Assembly (NCBI GenBank): GCA_008711295.1
Contig: VUYV01000046.1
Location: 2,790,617-2,854,616 of the forward strand
Origin: Anarhynchus alexandrinus
Taxonomy: Eukaryota; Chordata; Aves; Charadriiformes; Charadriidae
Direction: 5' to 3'
DNA: 64,000 nucleotides
The translations under genes were made by a program, and so were the position numbers. Positions 36,817-47,719 of this stretch are shown piece by piece (the stretch's first letter is position 1; each line of letters opens with the position of its first letter). The notes beneath the pieces were generated by a model that was not told the origin of the DNA, did not search any database, and saw nothing but the letters and a program-made list of their open reading frames with translations.

Positions 36817-37295
36817 CATTGTTACAAAAGACTGTTCTATGTGACCATCCCTGACTCTGGAGGAACAGGTCCTACTGATTACTTACAAGTACCTTATCTG
36901 TGTTCAGTTTGATCAATTCTGCAGCAGGAACCTCCTTGAAGAATCTCTGGACAGTGGGATGGCCCACCTGGGATGTTAATCAGCACAACAAAGCACATAA
37001 GTAGTGCCAATCAGAGGGTCTGGGACCTGCCCAGGTGGTTGCTCCTGTAGCAAAGAGTCAAATGCCTTGCTGTGAAGTCATCTAAGAGTTCATTCCATTA
37101 TCTTGTCTCAAGTGGGTCTGTTGTCTCAAATCAGTATATTGTCATCTATGGAGATGACTCAGGAGTTCATGGACTGATGTGGGAATTGACAAATGCCCTG
37201 GATACTTTCACAGGCTTGGCCCTGACATCCACCTACAGGTATAATTTGTGTGCCCGGCACCAGAGTTGTAATTTGAGTTTTTTCTTTATTATCAG
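36817..37295. other. Spacer before the truncated candidate exon (copy 1)
   Basis: About 480 bp of unique sequence with no recognised family. An open frame runs through it on the plus strand (from 37072), but it has no clear homology. A CAG|GTATAA donor-like site lies at its end, 57 bp before the candidate terminal exon. Confidence 0.45.
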
Positions 37296-37430
37296 AACTG
37301 TAATTCAAAGTCAACAGATTTTGCTATGGAGAGACGATGGAGCTATACAGCTTTGGATGGGGATAACAGATCTTTTCCAGATAACAAAGAAACATGGAGG
37401 TGCAAGGCTCATAATATCACAGATATTGAG
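37296..37430 (+). pseudogene. Candidate terminal exon, cut off at N (copy 1)
   Basis: First 135 bp of the candidate exon described at 39428-39855, with the same acceptor in front. It stops at the N at 37431, after which the sequence jumps back into the solo LTR. The truncation comes from the duplication joint, not from a mutation in the exon. Confidence 0.35.
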
Positions 37431-37431
37431 N
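37431..37431. other. Single N at the duplication joint
   Basis: A lone N separates the end of copy 1 from the start of copy 2. To its left is exon-like sequence; to its right is the middle of an LTR. The joint itself is therefore not directly sequenced here. Confidence 0.9.
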
Positions 37432-37648
37432 CGTCACCTCTATGGTATGGAATATTCCATTGGCCATTCCACTGTTCTGTCTATGCTCCTTCTCAGCTTC
37501 TATGGGAAGTTGAAAAAAGTCCTTGAATGGTATAAACATCACCTAGCAACAACTAAAACAAACATTATTGACATTCCTGTCACACCAAATCTGAAACACA
37601 GCAATCACTAGAAAGAAACTTAAGTCTATCGCAGCTGAAACCAAGACA
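37432..37648 (-). mobile_element. Partial solo LTR within copy 2
   Basis: Repeats the upper 217 bp of the LTR at 34968-35502, including the CCAAGACA terminus and the AAAGG flank on the right. It has no left terminus because the duplicated segment begins inside the LTR. Confidence 0.85.
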
Positions 37649-38531
37649 AAAGGAAACTGAGTAGGAAATGATCCATAGATCAAGGCAGGTTCTTGAATAA
37701 ATCCAGACCTTTTAAACATGTGTGTGCCAGCAAAAATTTTGGGATACCTAAGGAGACAGTGGATAAATTTGAGGCAAAAATGCAGACGTAAATGTTTTTT
37801 GAGTTACCAAAAATTTGTTCAAAACCAAAACAAAAAGCTCTTCTGTAAAAGAATGTTAAGGGGAAAAACTGAAGACCAAAAAAGGTAACAAATGCATCTG
37901 TTAACATTGTTTGTGTAATCCCATTCAAACTTGTGTAAGTATGAGGCAATTTTTAATTTCAGGTTCACATAATGTTTTCTTTTTCGGTGTCAGACACAGA
38001 ATCTAATCCTCAGGAACTAATCAGTAGAAATGTGTCTTTCTATTAGAACTGTGCAATTTTTATGATCGATCACTAATTAGGTTGTATGCACCATTATGCA
38101 TCTCAAAGCTATCAAATATGTCAGTCTTCTGTGCCTTAGAAAACCCTAAAAAATATGACTTGAGTTTTCAGAATATCTGCTACTGTATGTGTCAATATCA
38201 AAACTCCTATAGAAATTCCATGCAGCGGAGCATGCTCAGCAAAACAGATGAGATCTTTAATGCCTCAAGATGGGATTGAGACCACGAGGAGACAAGTATC
38301 AGGCAGTAATCCACAAGAGGAATGGTTTCAACTTCATCTACGTTTGATGGGATTCCCTAAACCACTGAATTCTTATATCGAGGAGGCCTCTGGTCCTCTG
38401 TGACCACTGCAGCATATGCACAATCCCATGTTATTGAGTATCTTCAACTTTTTGCAAAACATATCAAAACTACTTTATCTGTTTTTGTAGTTAAACTCTT
38501 CTGTAGTTAAACTCTTGTAGCAACTGTCCAA
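37649..38531. other. Unique spacer between the two LTRs (copy 2)
   Basis: Same sequence as 35503-36385, with three base differences seen (38226, 38360 and 38380 against 36080, 36214 and 36234). No gene recognised. Confidence 0.55.
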
Positions 38532-38948
38532 CATAGCCACTCACTCACTCCCCTGCAGTGGGAAGGGAGAGAGAAGCAGAACAGTGAAAGTGAGAAAACT
38601 CAAAGGTTGAGATAAAGACAGTTTAATAGGTAAAGCAAAAGCCACGCATGCAAGCAAGGCAAAATAAGGAATTCATTCACTGCTTCCCATCGGCAGGCAG
38701 GTGTTCAGCCATTGCGAGAAAAGCGAGGCTCCATCGCGGGTAATGATTGGTTGGAAAGACAAACACTGTAACTCCAAATATTTCCCCCTTCTTCCGCACA
38801 GATTTTTTTAATGGAGACGACATCATATGGTNAAACCCGGCCAGCGACTAGGACCACACAGCCACTCGCTCACTCCACAAATCCAAAACACAGCACCACA
38901 CAGGCTGCTATGAAGAAACTTAACTCTATCACAGCCAAAAACAGTACA
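38532..38948 (-). mobile_element. Rearranged second LTR (copy 2)
   Basis: Counterpart of 36386-36816, with the lone N at 38832 at its internal joint in place of 15 bases. The base differences seen between the two are transitions within the terminal block (TGAC/CGAC and TTGC/TCGC type). Confidence 0.7.
38832..38832. other. Single N inside the rearranged LTR
   Basis: Stands where copy 1 has 15 bases (36686-36700) containing the LTR terminus. A lone N at an LTR-LTR joint suggests an assembly join between two repeat-ended contigs. Confidence 0.85.
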
Positions 38949-39427
38949 CATTGTTACAGAAGACTGTTCTATGTGACCATCCCTGACTCTGGAGGAACAG
39001 GTCCTACTGATTACTTACAAGTACCTTATCTGTGTTCAGTTTGATCAATTCTGCAGCAGGAACCTCCTTGAAGAATCTCTGGACAGTGGGATGGCCCACC
39101 TGGGATGTTAATCAGCACACCAAAGCACATAAGTAGTGCCAATCAGAGGGTCTGGGACCTGCCCAGGTGGTTGCTCCTGTAGCAATGAGTCAAATGCCTT
39201 GCTGTGAAGTCATCTAAGAGTTCATTCCATTATCTTGTCTCAAGTGGGTCTGTTGTCTCAAATCAGTATATTGTCATCTATGGAGATGACTCGGGAGTTC
39301 ACGGACCAATGTGGGAATTGACAAATGCCCTGGATACTTTCACAGGCTTGGCCCTGACATCCACCTACAGGTATAATTTGTGTGCCCGGCACCAGAGTTG
39401 TAATTTGAGTTTTTTCTTTATTATCAG
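38949..39427. other. Spacer before the candidate terminal exon (copy 2)
   Basis: Unique sequence equal to 36817-37295. A donor-like CAG|GTATAA occurs at 39370/39371, 57 bp before the acceptor at 39427. That would be an unusually short intron, and the frame that would link to the exon has a stop not far upstream, so an upstream exon here is doubtful. Confidence 0.4.
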
Positions 39428-39855
39428 AACTGTAATTCAAAGTCAACAGATTTTGCTATGGAGAGACGATGGAGCTATACAGCTTTGGATGGGGATAACA
39501 GATCTTTTCCAGATAACAAAGAAACATGGAGGTGCAAGGCTCATAATATCACAGATATTGAGGGTTTCCACAGAACTGTTAACTGTTCTTTGCCAGTTAT
39601 AGTGTCTTCCTCCTCTATAGCATCTGTTTCTGCTTCTGCCCTTGCCATTGTCCTTCCCATACTTTTCAGACTCTGTCCATCTGTTCCTTAAGTCATGGGT
39701 CCTGTATTTTATTCCTTTCACCTTTTTATCTCATCTCCCCATTTACCTCATCTCAGTCCTGTTCATTTACTCAAGTACAGAGGTTTTCAACAAAGGTGAG
39801 AATGCATTAACACATGTCGGACAAAGTAGTTTAATAAAACTTGTTCTCTTTCTGT
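39428..39855 (+). pseudogene. Candidate 3'-terminal exon, glycoprotein-like tail
   Basis: I do not recognise the gene. A strong acceptor (TTTTTTCTTTATTATCAG) ends at 39427. The frame that follows is open for 87 codons to a TAA at 39689-39691. The peptide begins NCNSKSTDFA and carries three N-glycosylation sequons (N-R-S, N-I-T, N-C-S), two further cysteines (W-R-C and L-C-P), then a serine-rich stretch and a hydrophobic tail ending LAIVLPILFRLCPSVP. This resembles the C-terminus of a membrane- or GPI-anchored extracellular protein. An AATAAA signal at 39833-39838 is followed by a T/G-rich element, so a full 3' end is plausible. Alternatives are a retroviral envelope remnant, a pseudogene or chance. 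No upstream exon was established. Confidence 0.3.
39833..39838 (+). terminator. Poly(A) signal AATAAA
   Basis: Canonical AATAAA 142 bp after the stop codon of the candidate terminal exon, with TTGTTCTCTTTCTGTTCTTTG-like U/GU-rich sequence just downstream. Such hexamers are common in AT-rich DNA, so it has weight only together with the exon. Confidence 0.35.
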
Positions 39856-42334
39856 TCTTTGTATTGCTAAAAACTTTAACTGTTATATTCCTTACAAAAT
39901 TCAATGTTAGAAATAAGAAAGAAATTTTAAAGTCTGGCAAAATTCTGACTTTCAAAACTTGGCACTGAACTATCCAAGTATCCAACTCCCCAAGCTCTGA
40001 CTACTTCCATTGTAGTGTCCTGCAGCATCCTCATGTCCCCACTGGCCTCATAAAGATGAGACCATTGACACTTGTCCCCAATGGTGTTGAAGTCCCCTGT
40101 CTTCTAAAATATTGTGACCTCATGTAGTTTCTTCAGTACCTCTTTTTTTTTCTGTCTCTTCCACTTGTTTTCTGATAAAGCTGCTTTGTTACCATGACAT
40201 ATCCACAGTTCTTTTCTCTGCCTCTACTTATATTTATGAATAGACAGCCTTTGATGACAAGATTGAACACTACTGAACGTGTAATTCAAAAGACAAGTAT
40301 TCCCTTTTTGCCACAGTATCCCACGTTTTTTTCAATGATAAAGACTGAAACTTTTGTGAGCATCCCTGGCTACCTAATTTGGGAATTCAGTGTCTAAATC
40401 CCACCTGATGTCCCAGTCACAATTCTATCCACTTGCTTACTAGGACTGCTTGGCTCCATTCATCTGTGTGGATGTCAGCTTTCTAAGACCGGTTGGCTCC
40501 AGGGCCAGGACCTAGCCTGCCACTCCTTTCCCCCTCCCTTTATACACTACAAATGTAATCTCTTTGGGTTTGATTTTCTGTTGGGTTTTTTTGTGGTTTT
40601 TTTTTTTTATTTATTATTATTATTCATTGGAGATATGATTTCAAATGTATAAATGCCTTAAAGCACATCAAAGAGAATCTTTCACTTCTCCAGTCTTTGA
40701 GCTTAGTGTCTACCACTTAGCGAAGCAATGTCTAAACAAAGCTTACATTAAAGATCATGATTTTACTATAAGGGGCTCAGCCTCAGAATATGAAAGATTA
40801 TTAAGCCTTATTACTGAGAAATATTTTGGTCATAGCTTGAATCCTAGATTCAGGCACAACTAGTGCTTTTACCATTAAAGTAGTTAAAGCTTGAAAAAAG
40901 CCACCACAAACTTGCTCAGTAATTACTTGCTTTTTGTATGATGGCTGTGTGGGGAAAGAAAAAATAAATCCTTCCCTGAAAAAACATAAAAATTTGCTTA
41001 TCCAGAATCAAATGAGTAAGATAAATTTTGCAATCGTTTGAGCAAATGAAGTGCAAAATACCTCTTCAGCCTTGGGAACAGATAGGGTAGATTCAAAGTG
41101 CAGAAAGAAAGGTCATGAAGCTTGGATTTTTATTTTGGCTAGCTGGATTTCAGGGCACTTCATATATTCTCGGGGGAGAAGGTGAAAGAACTAGAGGAGG
41201 ATAAGTAGTTTTATCATTTATTTAACGTGAAGGTTGTCCCCATGAGGTGCTAATCTTATTCACTTGTCATCGTCAATCAATTTATGATGCAAGAGGGAAA
41301 GGTGTAGGTGTGGGCTTTTAAATCACTGACTATTATGTGTGAGTGCGTCTGGGAGCAGCTTTGGTTCTATAGGAAAGTACTGTAGCCTCTTCAATTGACA
41401 GCACTAGCTATAGAAATAAATGTGAAATCCTCTTTCAAGCCTGTTGCCTTTAATTATAATCTTCTGAGGACTTTGCAGATAATAGTTCCCATTTCTTTCA
41501 TAGTAAATCACTGAGTACAAGAAAGCTGTGTTGGCTTTCCAATGCCCAAGACAAATAAAGCTTTTGGTCTCCCTTCAGAAGCTTTGTCTCTTAACAGAAA
41601 CATTTTCAAATAAAGAGTGTGTTGCTTTTACATCCATTGCTGTATAGACTGTCATTGTTGACTTGAAGAGGTAGGGGGGAATATAGCCCCAACAAATCCC
41701 GAGAGATTGATTGTTAAGAAATCAATAACAGTAATGCTGCATTTTTGTGTCATTATTTTTTGCTTTGAGTTGCTTTACCACTTTTCCATAACAGTTCCAA
41801 GGCTTTCTGGTCAACCGCTTCAGCGCAGCTTACTGAATTTCTTGGCCTAAGCTATCCCTTAAAAACACAAAAATGTAAAAGTGATGTTTCAGACCAAGAG
41901 TCCTTCTAGACCAAGACCCTGTTTCTAAATGAGCACAAGCAGATCCCAAGAAGAGGAAAAGCAGGGCAGACATACTTGCCTGGAGTATTCTCTTAGCCTT
42001 TGTTTATTTTCTGTTCAGGGCATTTCCTGAATCTGATGGAGAATATCAGCCCTCAGAAAACTTCTTTTCCTCATGGTTCTGACTAACCCCAGGTGATGTG
42101 GATGCATTGCTTCAGTTGCACTTAAACTCATACTTAATGATGAGAATGTGATTAAGAAAGTGGTCTCCATGGATGTAGTTCTGGAGTTCTGACATCCCTG
42201 CAAAGAATTTCACAAGGTTTTGCCCGCCATGACTGCCATGGAGGCTGGACTTCTCCTGAACTGGGAACAAAAGTGGATTTTCCATTTCCAGAGGTCATTA
42301 CCCAAACGTAACCTTTGATCTCTGCTGAACAGAG
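39856..42334. other. Unique sequence, no gene recognised
   Basis: AT-rich DNA with a T-rich and (TTA)n tract at about 40588-40625. No recognised repeat family, RNA gene or exon. Confidence 0.5.
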
Positions 42335-43103
42335 TCACAGAATCACAGAATCACAGAACGGTCAGAGTTGGAAGGGACCTCTGGAGATCATCTAGTCCAA
42401 CCCCCCTGACAGAGCAGGGTCACCTACAGCAGGTTGCACAGGATGGCATCCAGGCAGGTTTTGAATGTCTCCAGTGTGGGAAACTCCCCCACCTCTCTGG
42501 GCAGCCTGTGCCAGTGCTCTGCCACCCTCAAAGGAAAGAAGTTCTTCCTCATGTTAAGATGGAACTTCCCATGCTCAAGTGTGTGCCCGTTTCCTCTTGT
42601 CCTATCACTGGACACCACTGAAAAAAGACTGTTCCCATCCCCCTGGCACCCTCCCTTTAAGTATTTATAAGGATTAATAAGACCCCCCCTCAGTCTTCTT
42701 TTCTCTAGACTGAAAAGACCCAAGTCCCTCAGCCTTTCCCCATAAGAGAGATGTTCTAATCCCCTAATCATCTTTGTAGCTCTTTGCTGGACCCTCTCCA
42801 GCAGTTCCCCTGTCCTTCTTGAACTGGGGAGCCCAGAACTGGACACAATACTCCAGATGTGGCCTCACCAGGGCAGAGTAGAGGGGGAGGATGACCTCCC
42901 TCGACCTGCTGGCCACACTCTTCTTGATGCACCCCAGGATGCCATTGGCCTTCTTGACCACTAGGGCACATCATGGTGGCTCATGGTCATCCTGTTGTCC
43001 ACCAGGACTCCCGGGTCCCTTTCCACAGAGCTGCTCTCCAGGAGGTCAGCCCCCAACCTGTACTGATGCATGGGGTTATTCCTCCCCAGACGCAGTACCC
43101 TAC
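42335..43103 (-). mobile_element. CR1 LINE, 5'-truncated 3' end
   Basis: Minus-strand CR1 of a subfamily whose 3' end is a TCACAGAA repeat (three units at 42335-42357 on the plus strand), followed by the GTTGGAAGGGACCTCTGGAGATCATC block. It contains the ORF2 C-terminal third and is truncated near 43103, just after the [12 protein letters not shown] block. It belongs to a different subfamily from the ATTCTATG-ended copies. Confidence 0.93.
42424..43103 (-). pseudogene. CR1 ORF2 C-terminal fragment
   Basis: Minus-strand ORF2 remains in three frames: 43103-42961 ([17 protein letters not shown]), 42961-42810 ([20 protein letters not shown] and [16 protein letters not shown]), then, after a frameshift near 42810, 42805-42424 ([20 protein letters not shown] and [16 protein letters not shown]). 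It ends at the ORF2 stop at 42424-42426. Reverse-transcriptase catalytic motifs lie outside the truncated element. Confidence 0.88.
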
Positions 43104-44783
43104 ACAGAGTGAGGTGTAGATTTCTGCAAGTACAGATATTGGTATGCTTGGAATACAAGATTTAAAGAATAGGGTTTTTTGGTCTGATGGTTATTTTTCT
43201 TTTCCTTTCCCTTCTTTGAAGCTGTAAGCACTAAGCACAAGGGAGCCATAGCACACAACCAAGACGCCTACAACCAGGACTGGAAAAATAATAACCTCAC
43301 CCCATTTTCTATAAAGAATCATATTTCCATTTGGTACAGACTGACTCAAATTTATTTCCGTTAACTTTGGTCATTAAAAAGACACTCAGAATTTAAATTT
43401 GAAAAAAATCTTGCACGTTAGGATAAAATCATGACCTTTTAAAGCTTTAAACAGCTGCAACAAAGCATACACATGTCAGAATATACTGAAGATTCGAGTA
43501 TGTGAATGTTTAATTCTTTATTAAAATATTAAGAATTCTAACATACGAGACCAACCAGGTTTCTGTAAATAAAAGAGTGCCAACTTAAATGCAAAAGCAA
43601 ACTTATTCCCATGCTTTGTTTTGGGTTGTCTCAACTAGATCTCTCCAAGGAAAAACATGCAGAGGACATAGTGGAAGGCCTGTGCTGGAGGAAAATGCTA
43701 GAGGTTTGTAGCTAATCTGTGTGTTAAAAGAGCAATATGATGAAAAGTTGGGATGAGATTCAGGGGACGTCAGTTTTGTGCATGGCTCTGCTACCGTATG
43801 GTCTTCATCAAATCAGGTCTTCTGTCTGTTCCTCTTAATTTCGACCCTTGGTTGTCACTTTTTATTTAAGTTGTAATTTTTTGAGGGGACCATTTCTTGG
43901 ACAGTGTTTGTGTAACATTTAGTATTCCAGTTCCATGTCAGGTTTCAGGCGTCTAGACACGGCTGTGCATATATGAATGATATGTATGTTTGTACTGATA
44001 ACATGAATAAATGCATTTGGTGTGTAAATAACCTCTAGTTTAAGTCCATGGGTATGATAACAACCACATAGCTATATTGCTCTAACAGGTTATTTTATAA
44101 GCTGAATTAGCTGACAAGGTTCCCTCTGTAGTCAATACTTGAGGGGGAAACCTTCCACAGAAAAGTTAACAGCCACTTATATCACACACCTATTTTTAGC
44201 CTAAATAAATTGCCTTCAAGAACTTTCTGTTTCTCTGTATAACTAATGGAAGGGTTTTAAGGAAGTGGCATAGCCTAAACCCCTGATTTTTGGGTCTTTA
44301 CAGTGAAGGAAGAAAAATCTCAAGCTACACCTGGTGTTAATTTTGAGTGTTTATAGTATTATCAGCATTACATTAATCTCTGGTAAAATAGTCTGATTTG
44401 TGGTTCTTGACGTGATACGTTGGTATGAACTAAACATTTAACTGTAGCCATCCAGAGTGTTTCCTGCGTTGGCACAGAATATTTTTTTCTTGTTGGCAAC
44501 TGTATGGATAAAACTTTCCAGAAGATAGTATTTCCATAAATTTCTTGGATACCATATTTTACCTTGGCTTTTTGTTTGTCAGTGAGACACTTCCAGCTCC
44601 CAGTTTTGTCTTGGCGAGCTATCACACTTCCACTCTACAGTGGGTTTGGCTTTGGGTTTGGGTTTTTTTGAGGGTGGCCATGTCATTGATAAAGGCTGGG
44701 TGTTGGGCAGGGGGGAAAAGTGACCAAGTAATCTTGTATTCTGTACATTCATGCTTGTATTATAAAGATGCTACTTCAAAATA
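43104..44783. other. Unique sequence, no gene recognised
   Basis: AT-rich DNA without a recognised repeat or gene. A G-rich patch with four GGG runs lies at 44642-44675. Confidence 0.5.
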
Positions 44784-45177
44784 ATAGAATCATAGAATTA
44801 TAGAATGGTTTAGGTTGGAAGGGACCTTGAAGATCATAGAGTTCCAAGCCCTCTGCCATGGGCAAGAACACCTCCCACTAGACCAGGTTGCTCAAAGGCC
44901 CATCCAGCCTGGCCTTAAACACTTCCAGGGATGGAGCTTCCACAGCTTCTCTGGGCAACCTGTCCCTGTGCCTCACCACCCTCAGAGTGAAAAATTTCTT
45001 CCTAATATCTAATCTAAATCTACCTTCTTCCAGTTTGAAGCCATTCCCCCTTGTCCTATCAGTGCATGCCCTTTTAGAAAACCCCTCCCCAGCTCTCCTG
45101 TAGGCCCCCTTTAGGTACTGGAAGGACGCAATATGTCTCCCTGGAGCCTTCTCTTCTCCAGGCTGGACAACCCCAAA
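44784..45177 (-). mobile_element. CR1 LINE 3' end
   Basis: Minus-strand CR1 of the ATTCTATG-ended type: ATAGAATCATAGAATTATAG at the plus-strand start, then GGTTTAGGTTGGAAGGGACC, the ACTAGACCAGGTTGCTC block around the ORF2 stop, and the ORF2 C-terminus up to CTCCAGGCTGGACAACCCC. The minus-strand frame ([17 protein letters not shown]) is still readable but broken in places. Its 5' truncation lies deeper than in the copy at 8045-8557. Confidence 0.92.
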
Positions 45178-46940
45178 ATACAGGGAAATACCATAACCTG
45201 TAAATATGTTTTAGATTTGTAGATCTGCAATTTGCACATCATCCAAAAATATTCAGGTAGGCAGACTTTTCTTCTTTCATTATGGCTGCAGAATTCACTA
45301 TTCTCTCTGCAATGTTGGGGGTTTAAAATATCTACTGCTTACTGGAGTGCAAGTAGAGAGTCATTGTTACCTGCAGCAGTTCGTATTTTGCATGCCAGAA
45401 TTATGAAAGACCCCCTAACGTTTTAGTGGTCCAGTGGTGAAGTGGATTCAGCAGGGGTGCAGAAAGCCTCACAGAGAAGATTTCAGCTCTGTAATACTAA
45501 TGCAGCAGAAGGGCCAGCAATATAAGCGTGGTATCTTAAAGAGATGTTTGCTACATTTAAAATCTTGATCAGAGCTGCAGAGCCACAGCAAGGGTGAGGC
45601 AAGAGGGTACCCCCAGTTATGGTACTGCTACACACTGCTGAGGAAGGAAGGTGCAGGACCATAGCAGTCACAGTGTCTGGCAGGAGGTCAGGAAATCCAT
45701 AGGTGATGGGTGGATGTAGCTGTATACGTCTTAGAAACCACAAGGTCTCACTAGGAAGTCATACCTGAACTATCTAGAAATTAGCCAGTGCAAGTACTAA
45801 TATCAGTGATGTGCAGAGAGCTCAGAGCTTACACACGCTGCACAGCCTTGCTGGGACCTCAGGGAAGCATTTGAGCAGCTAACCCGCACCATATTATCAG
45901 AACAACACTGCCAACATTAATGAGCTTTAAAGCCAGGCTGGGAATGTCCTCCTGCTCTGTGTTGCACCTTTGTGAGCTGTATTCATGCGTCCCCCAGACC
46001 CCTTGGTGCCATCAAGTCTCTGTGCGTTGACAGAGCACAAGTTCCACTTCATCTCATTTCCTTCTTTTCTCCCTCAGCAATGTGCAGAAAAGCAGCTGGT
46101 GGGAGAGTTGGTTATGCTGCTTGACACCAGCTGAGAGCTCCCTTATGCCATGGAGAATTATAGACCTTTCATTAGGGTCTGTGAGCAAAGTGGAAGGAAG
46201 AGGAAGAGGGATTCTGGCATATGGCTGCACACACTGCCTTCATGTTGAAAAGCTTGAGCTGGAACAGCAGCTGAACCCAAGACCAAGCAGGACAACCTCT
46301 CTGGGGTGTTAGGGATCGTATAGTTACATGAGCTTGGGACAAAACTCCGGAGAAGAGCCAGGCAGATGCTCTCCTAGACAGGAAAAGAAGTAATTCAAGC
46401 AAAGACTTTGGGATTTTGATAAAAATGTTCTGCAGTTCTGACGTGACATTCTCCATCCTGGTCCAAGCAGCTCTTTACTCCCCTGTTCTCAACCTGCTGA
46501 GTTGGTTTTATCCTTGCAACTTCACTTCATACCTCTCCCTCTAAGTCCCTCCCTCCTTCCCTGCTTCTATCCTGCCTTCCCTCCTTCTCTCAGAAAGCAC
46601 AGTTTTGGAGAGATCAGGAACAGGGATCTTATCAGCCAGAGCTAAAAAATATATTAAAAAAAAAAAAAGGTTAAAGTAGGTGAAAAATGGAGAGGGGAAA
46701 GTTAACAGGGCAAACGAGCCTCTCAGGGAAACTTTCTCTCTTAATGCCTGTACAGCTGATAAGTTGGGTGGTATTTAGTTTGTTTATTCTACGCATATTT
46801 TAAAATTCTTCTTATAGACAGTTCACAGAAGACATACCATTGCTTTACATTAAATGCACTGGGGATATTTTACCAAAATAATAATTTTTGCTCCCATCTT
46901 GTCTGTCCCTAACTCCTACAGTGACTGAGACTCTCTTACC

Positions 46941-47014
46941 CATTATCTAGCAGCTTAATTTACTGTAATTTAGTTCTGCATTGCTTTTGATGGCTTAATT
47001 ACTTTCTAATTATT
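46941..47014. promoter_or_regulatory. Cluster of TAAT/ATTA homeodomain-type cores
   Basis: Five ATTA, TTAATT or TAATTA motifs lie within about 75 bp (CATTATC, CTTAATTT, TGTAATTTA, CTTAATTAC, TCTAATTAT). Homeodomain proteins bind such cores. In AT-rich DNA the motif is frequent, so an enhancer role is only inferred. Confidence 0.2.
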
Positions 47015-47664
47015 TTTGGCTGTGGGAGGAAGCCAGGTGAAGGCAGAAGACTAAGCTGCTATATATTATTTGTAATTTAGTAAAGTAACAGTTTCACTCC
47101 AAAATCAAGGTCTTCTTTTGCTTGGCATTACATGGAGTATGATAATCCAAACAGACAAGGGAGGAGGGAGAATTATATCATTATTAGCCCTGTTCAGACT
47201 GAAGAGGTGATTAAAGATGGATTGATTTACTGCCTGCCAAAAAGTAACTCCCTTTCAGAAATAATATTCCAGTCCACCCTACCAGCCCCCAGCAGACTCA
47301 TCCTCTCTGTACTTTTATTTTCTTATAAATAATGGGTCCTTTGTTGCTGTTGAGCCTATTTCATTCATGAGTAACATGAACAACAGACTGAGGAATCTCT
47401 CCACTGCAATATCAAAAATTAGCAGCCATGAGCAGAAGTATAATGCTCCTAATTTCCAGTTCTTTTCCACACCCTGGTCTTGGTAGGTTTCTCATTATAT
47501 GCTTCCCTTCCCACTCCCCCAACAAACATGGGACTGAGTTGCCTCACCTCAAGCATCTAATGATGTCTGAAATTTCCTAGGGAATCACACCCAATCTGTT
47601 TCAGAGCAACGATTTTCATTCCAGGTTGCTTTGATTCATAGGTACTCTTAAGACTTCCATGTCA

Positions 47665-47719
47665 GTTTGCTTAATATTTCATTAGAAATTCGTTTGTTTA
47701 ATATTTCATTAGAAAATTC
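47665..47719. repeat. 27-bp tandem duplication
   Basis: Two adjacent units of the form GTTTGYTTAATATTTCATTA followed by GAAA-TTC, starting at 47665 and 47692, with one substitution and one extra A. Confidence 0.85.

Larger units (their letters stand above)
35286..37430 (+). repeat. Segmental duplication, copy 1
   Basis: A 2,145-bp segment that recurs at 37432-39562 in the same orientation. It begins inside the solo LTR, crosses its end and target duplication, then a unique spacer, a rearranged second LTR, another spacer, and ends inside the candidate terminal exon. The offset to copy 2 is 2,146 bp up to 36685 and 2,132 bp from 36701, because 15 bases at 36686-36700 are replaced by a single N in copy 2. 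About a dozen base differences are visible: three in the first 1.4 kb and about nine in the last 0.73 kb. Confidence 0.97.
37432..39562 (+). repeat. Segmental duplication, copy 2
   Basis: Second copy of the 2.1-kb segment, starting at the first base after the N at 37431 and continuing without a break into unique sequence after 39562. An internal N at 38832 replaces 15 bases present in copy 1, exactly at the internal joint of the rearranged LTR. This copy retains the full candidate terminal exon. Confidence 0.97.

Noticed and set aside
37072..37611. 179-codon plus-strand frame across the N at 37431
   Set aside because: It runs through the duplication joint and into LTR sequence, so it is an artefact of the join; the upstream half has no recognised homology and the Y-G-D-D in it is not in an RT context.
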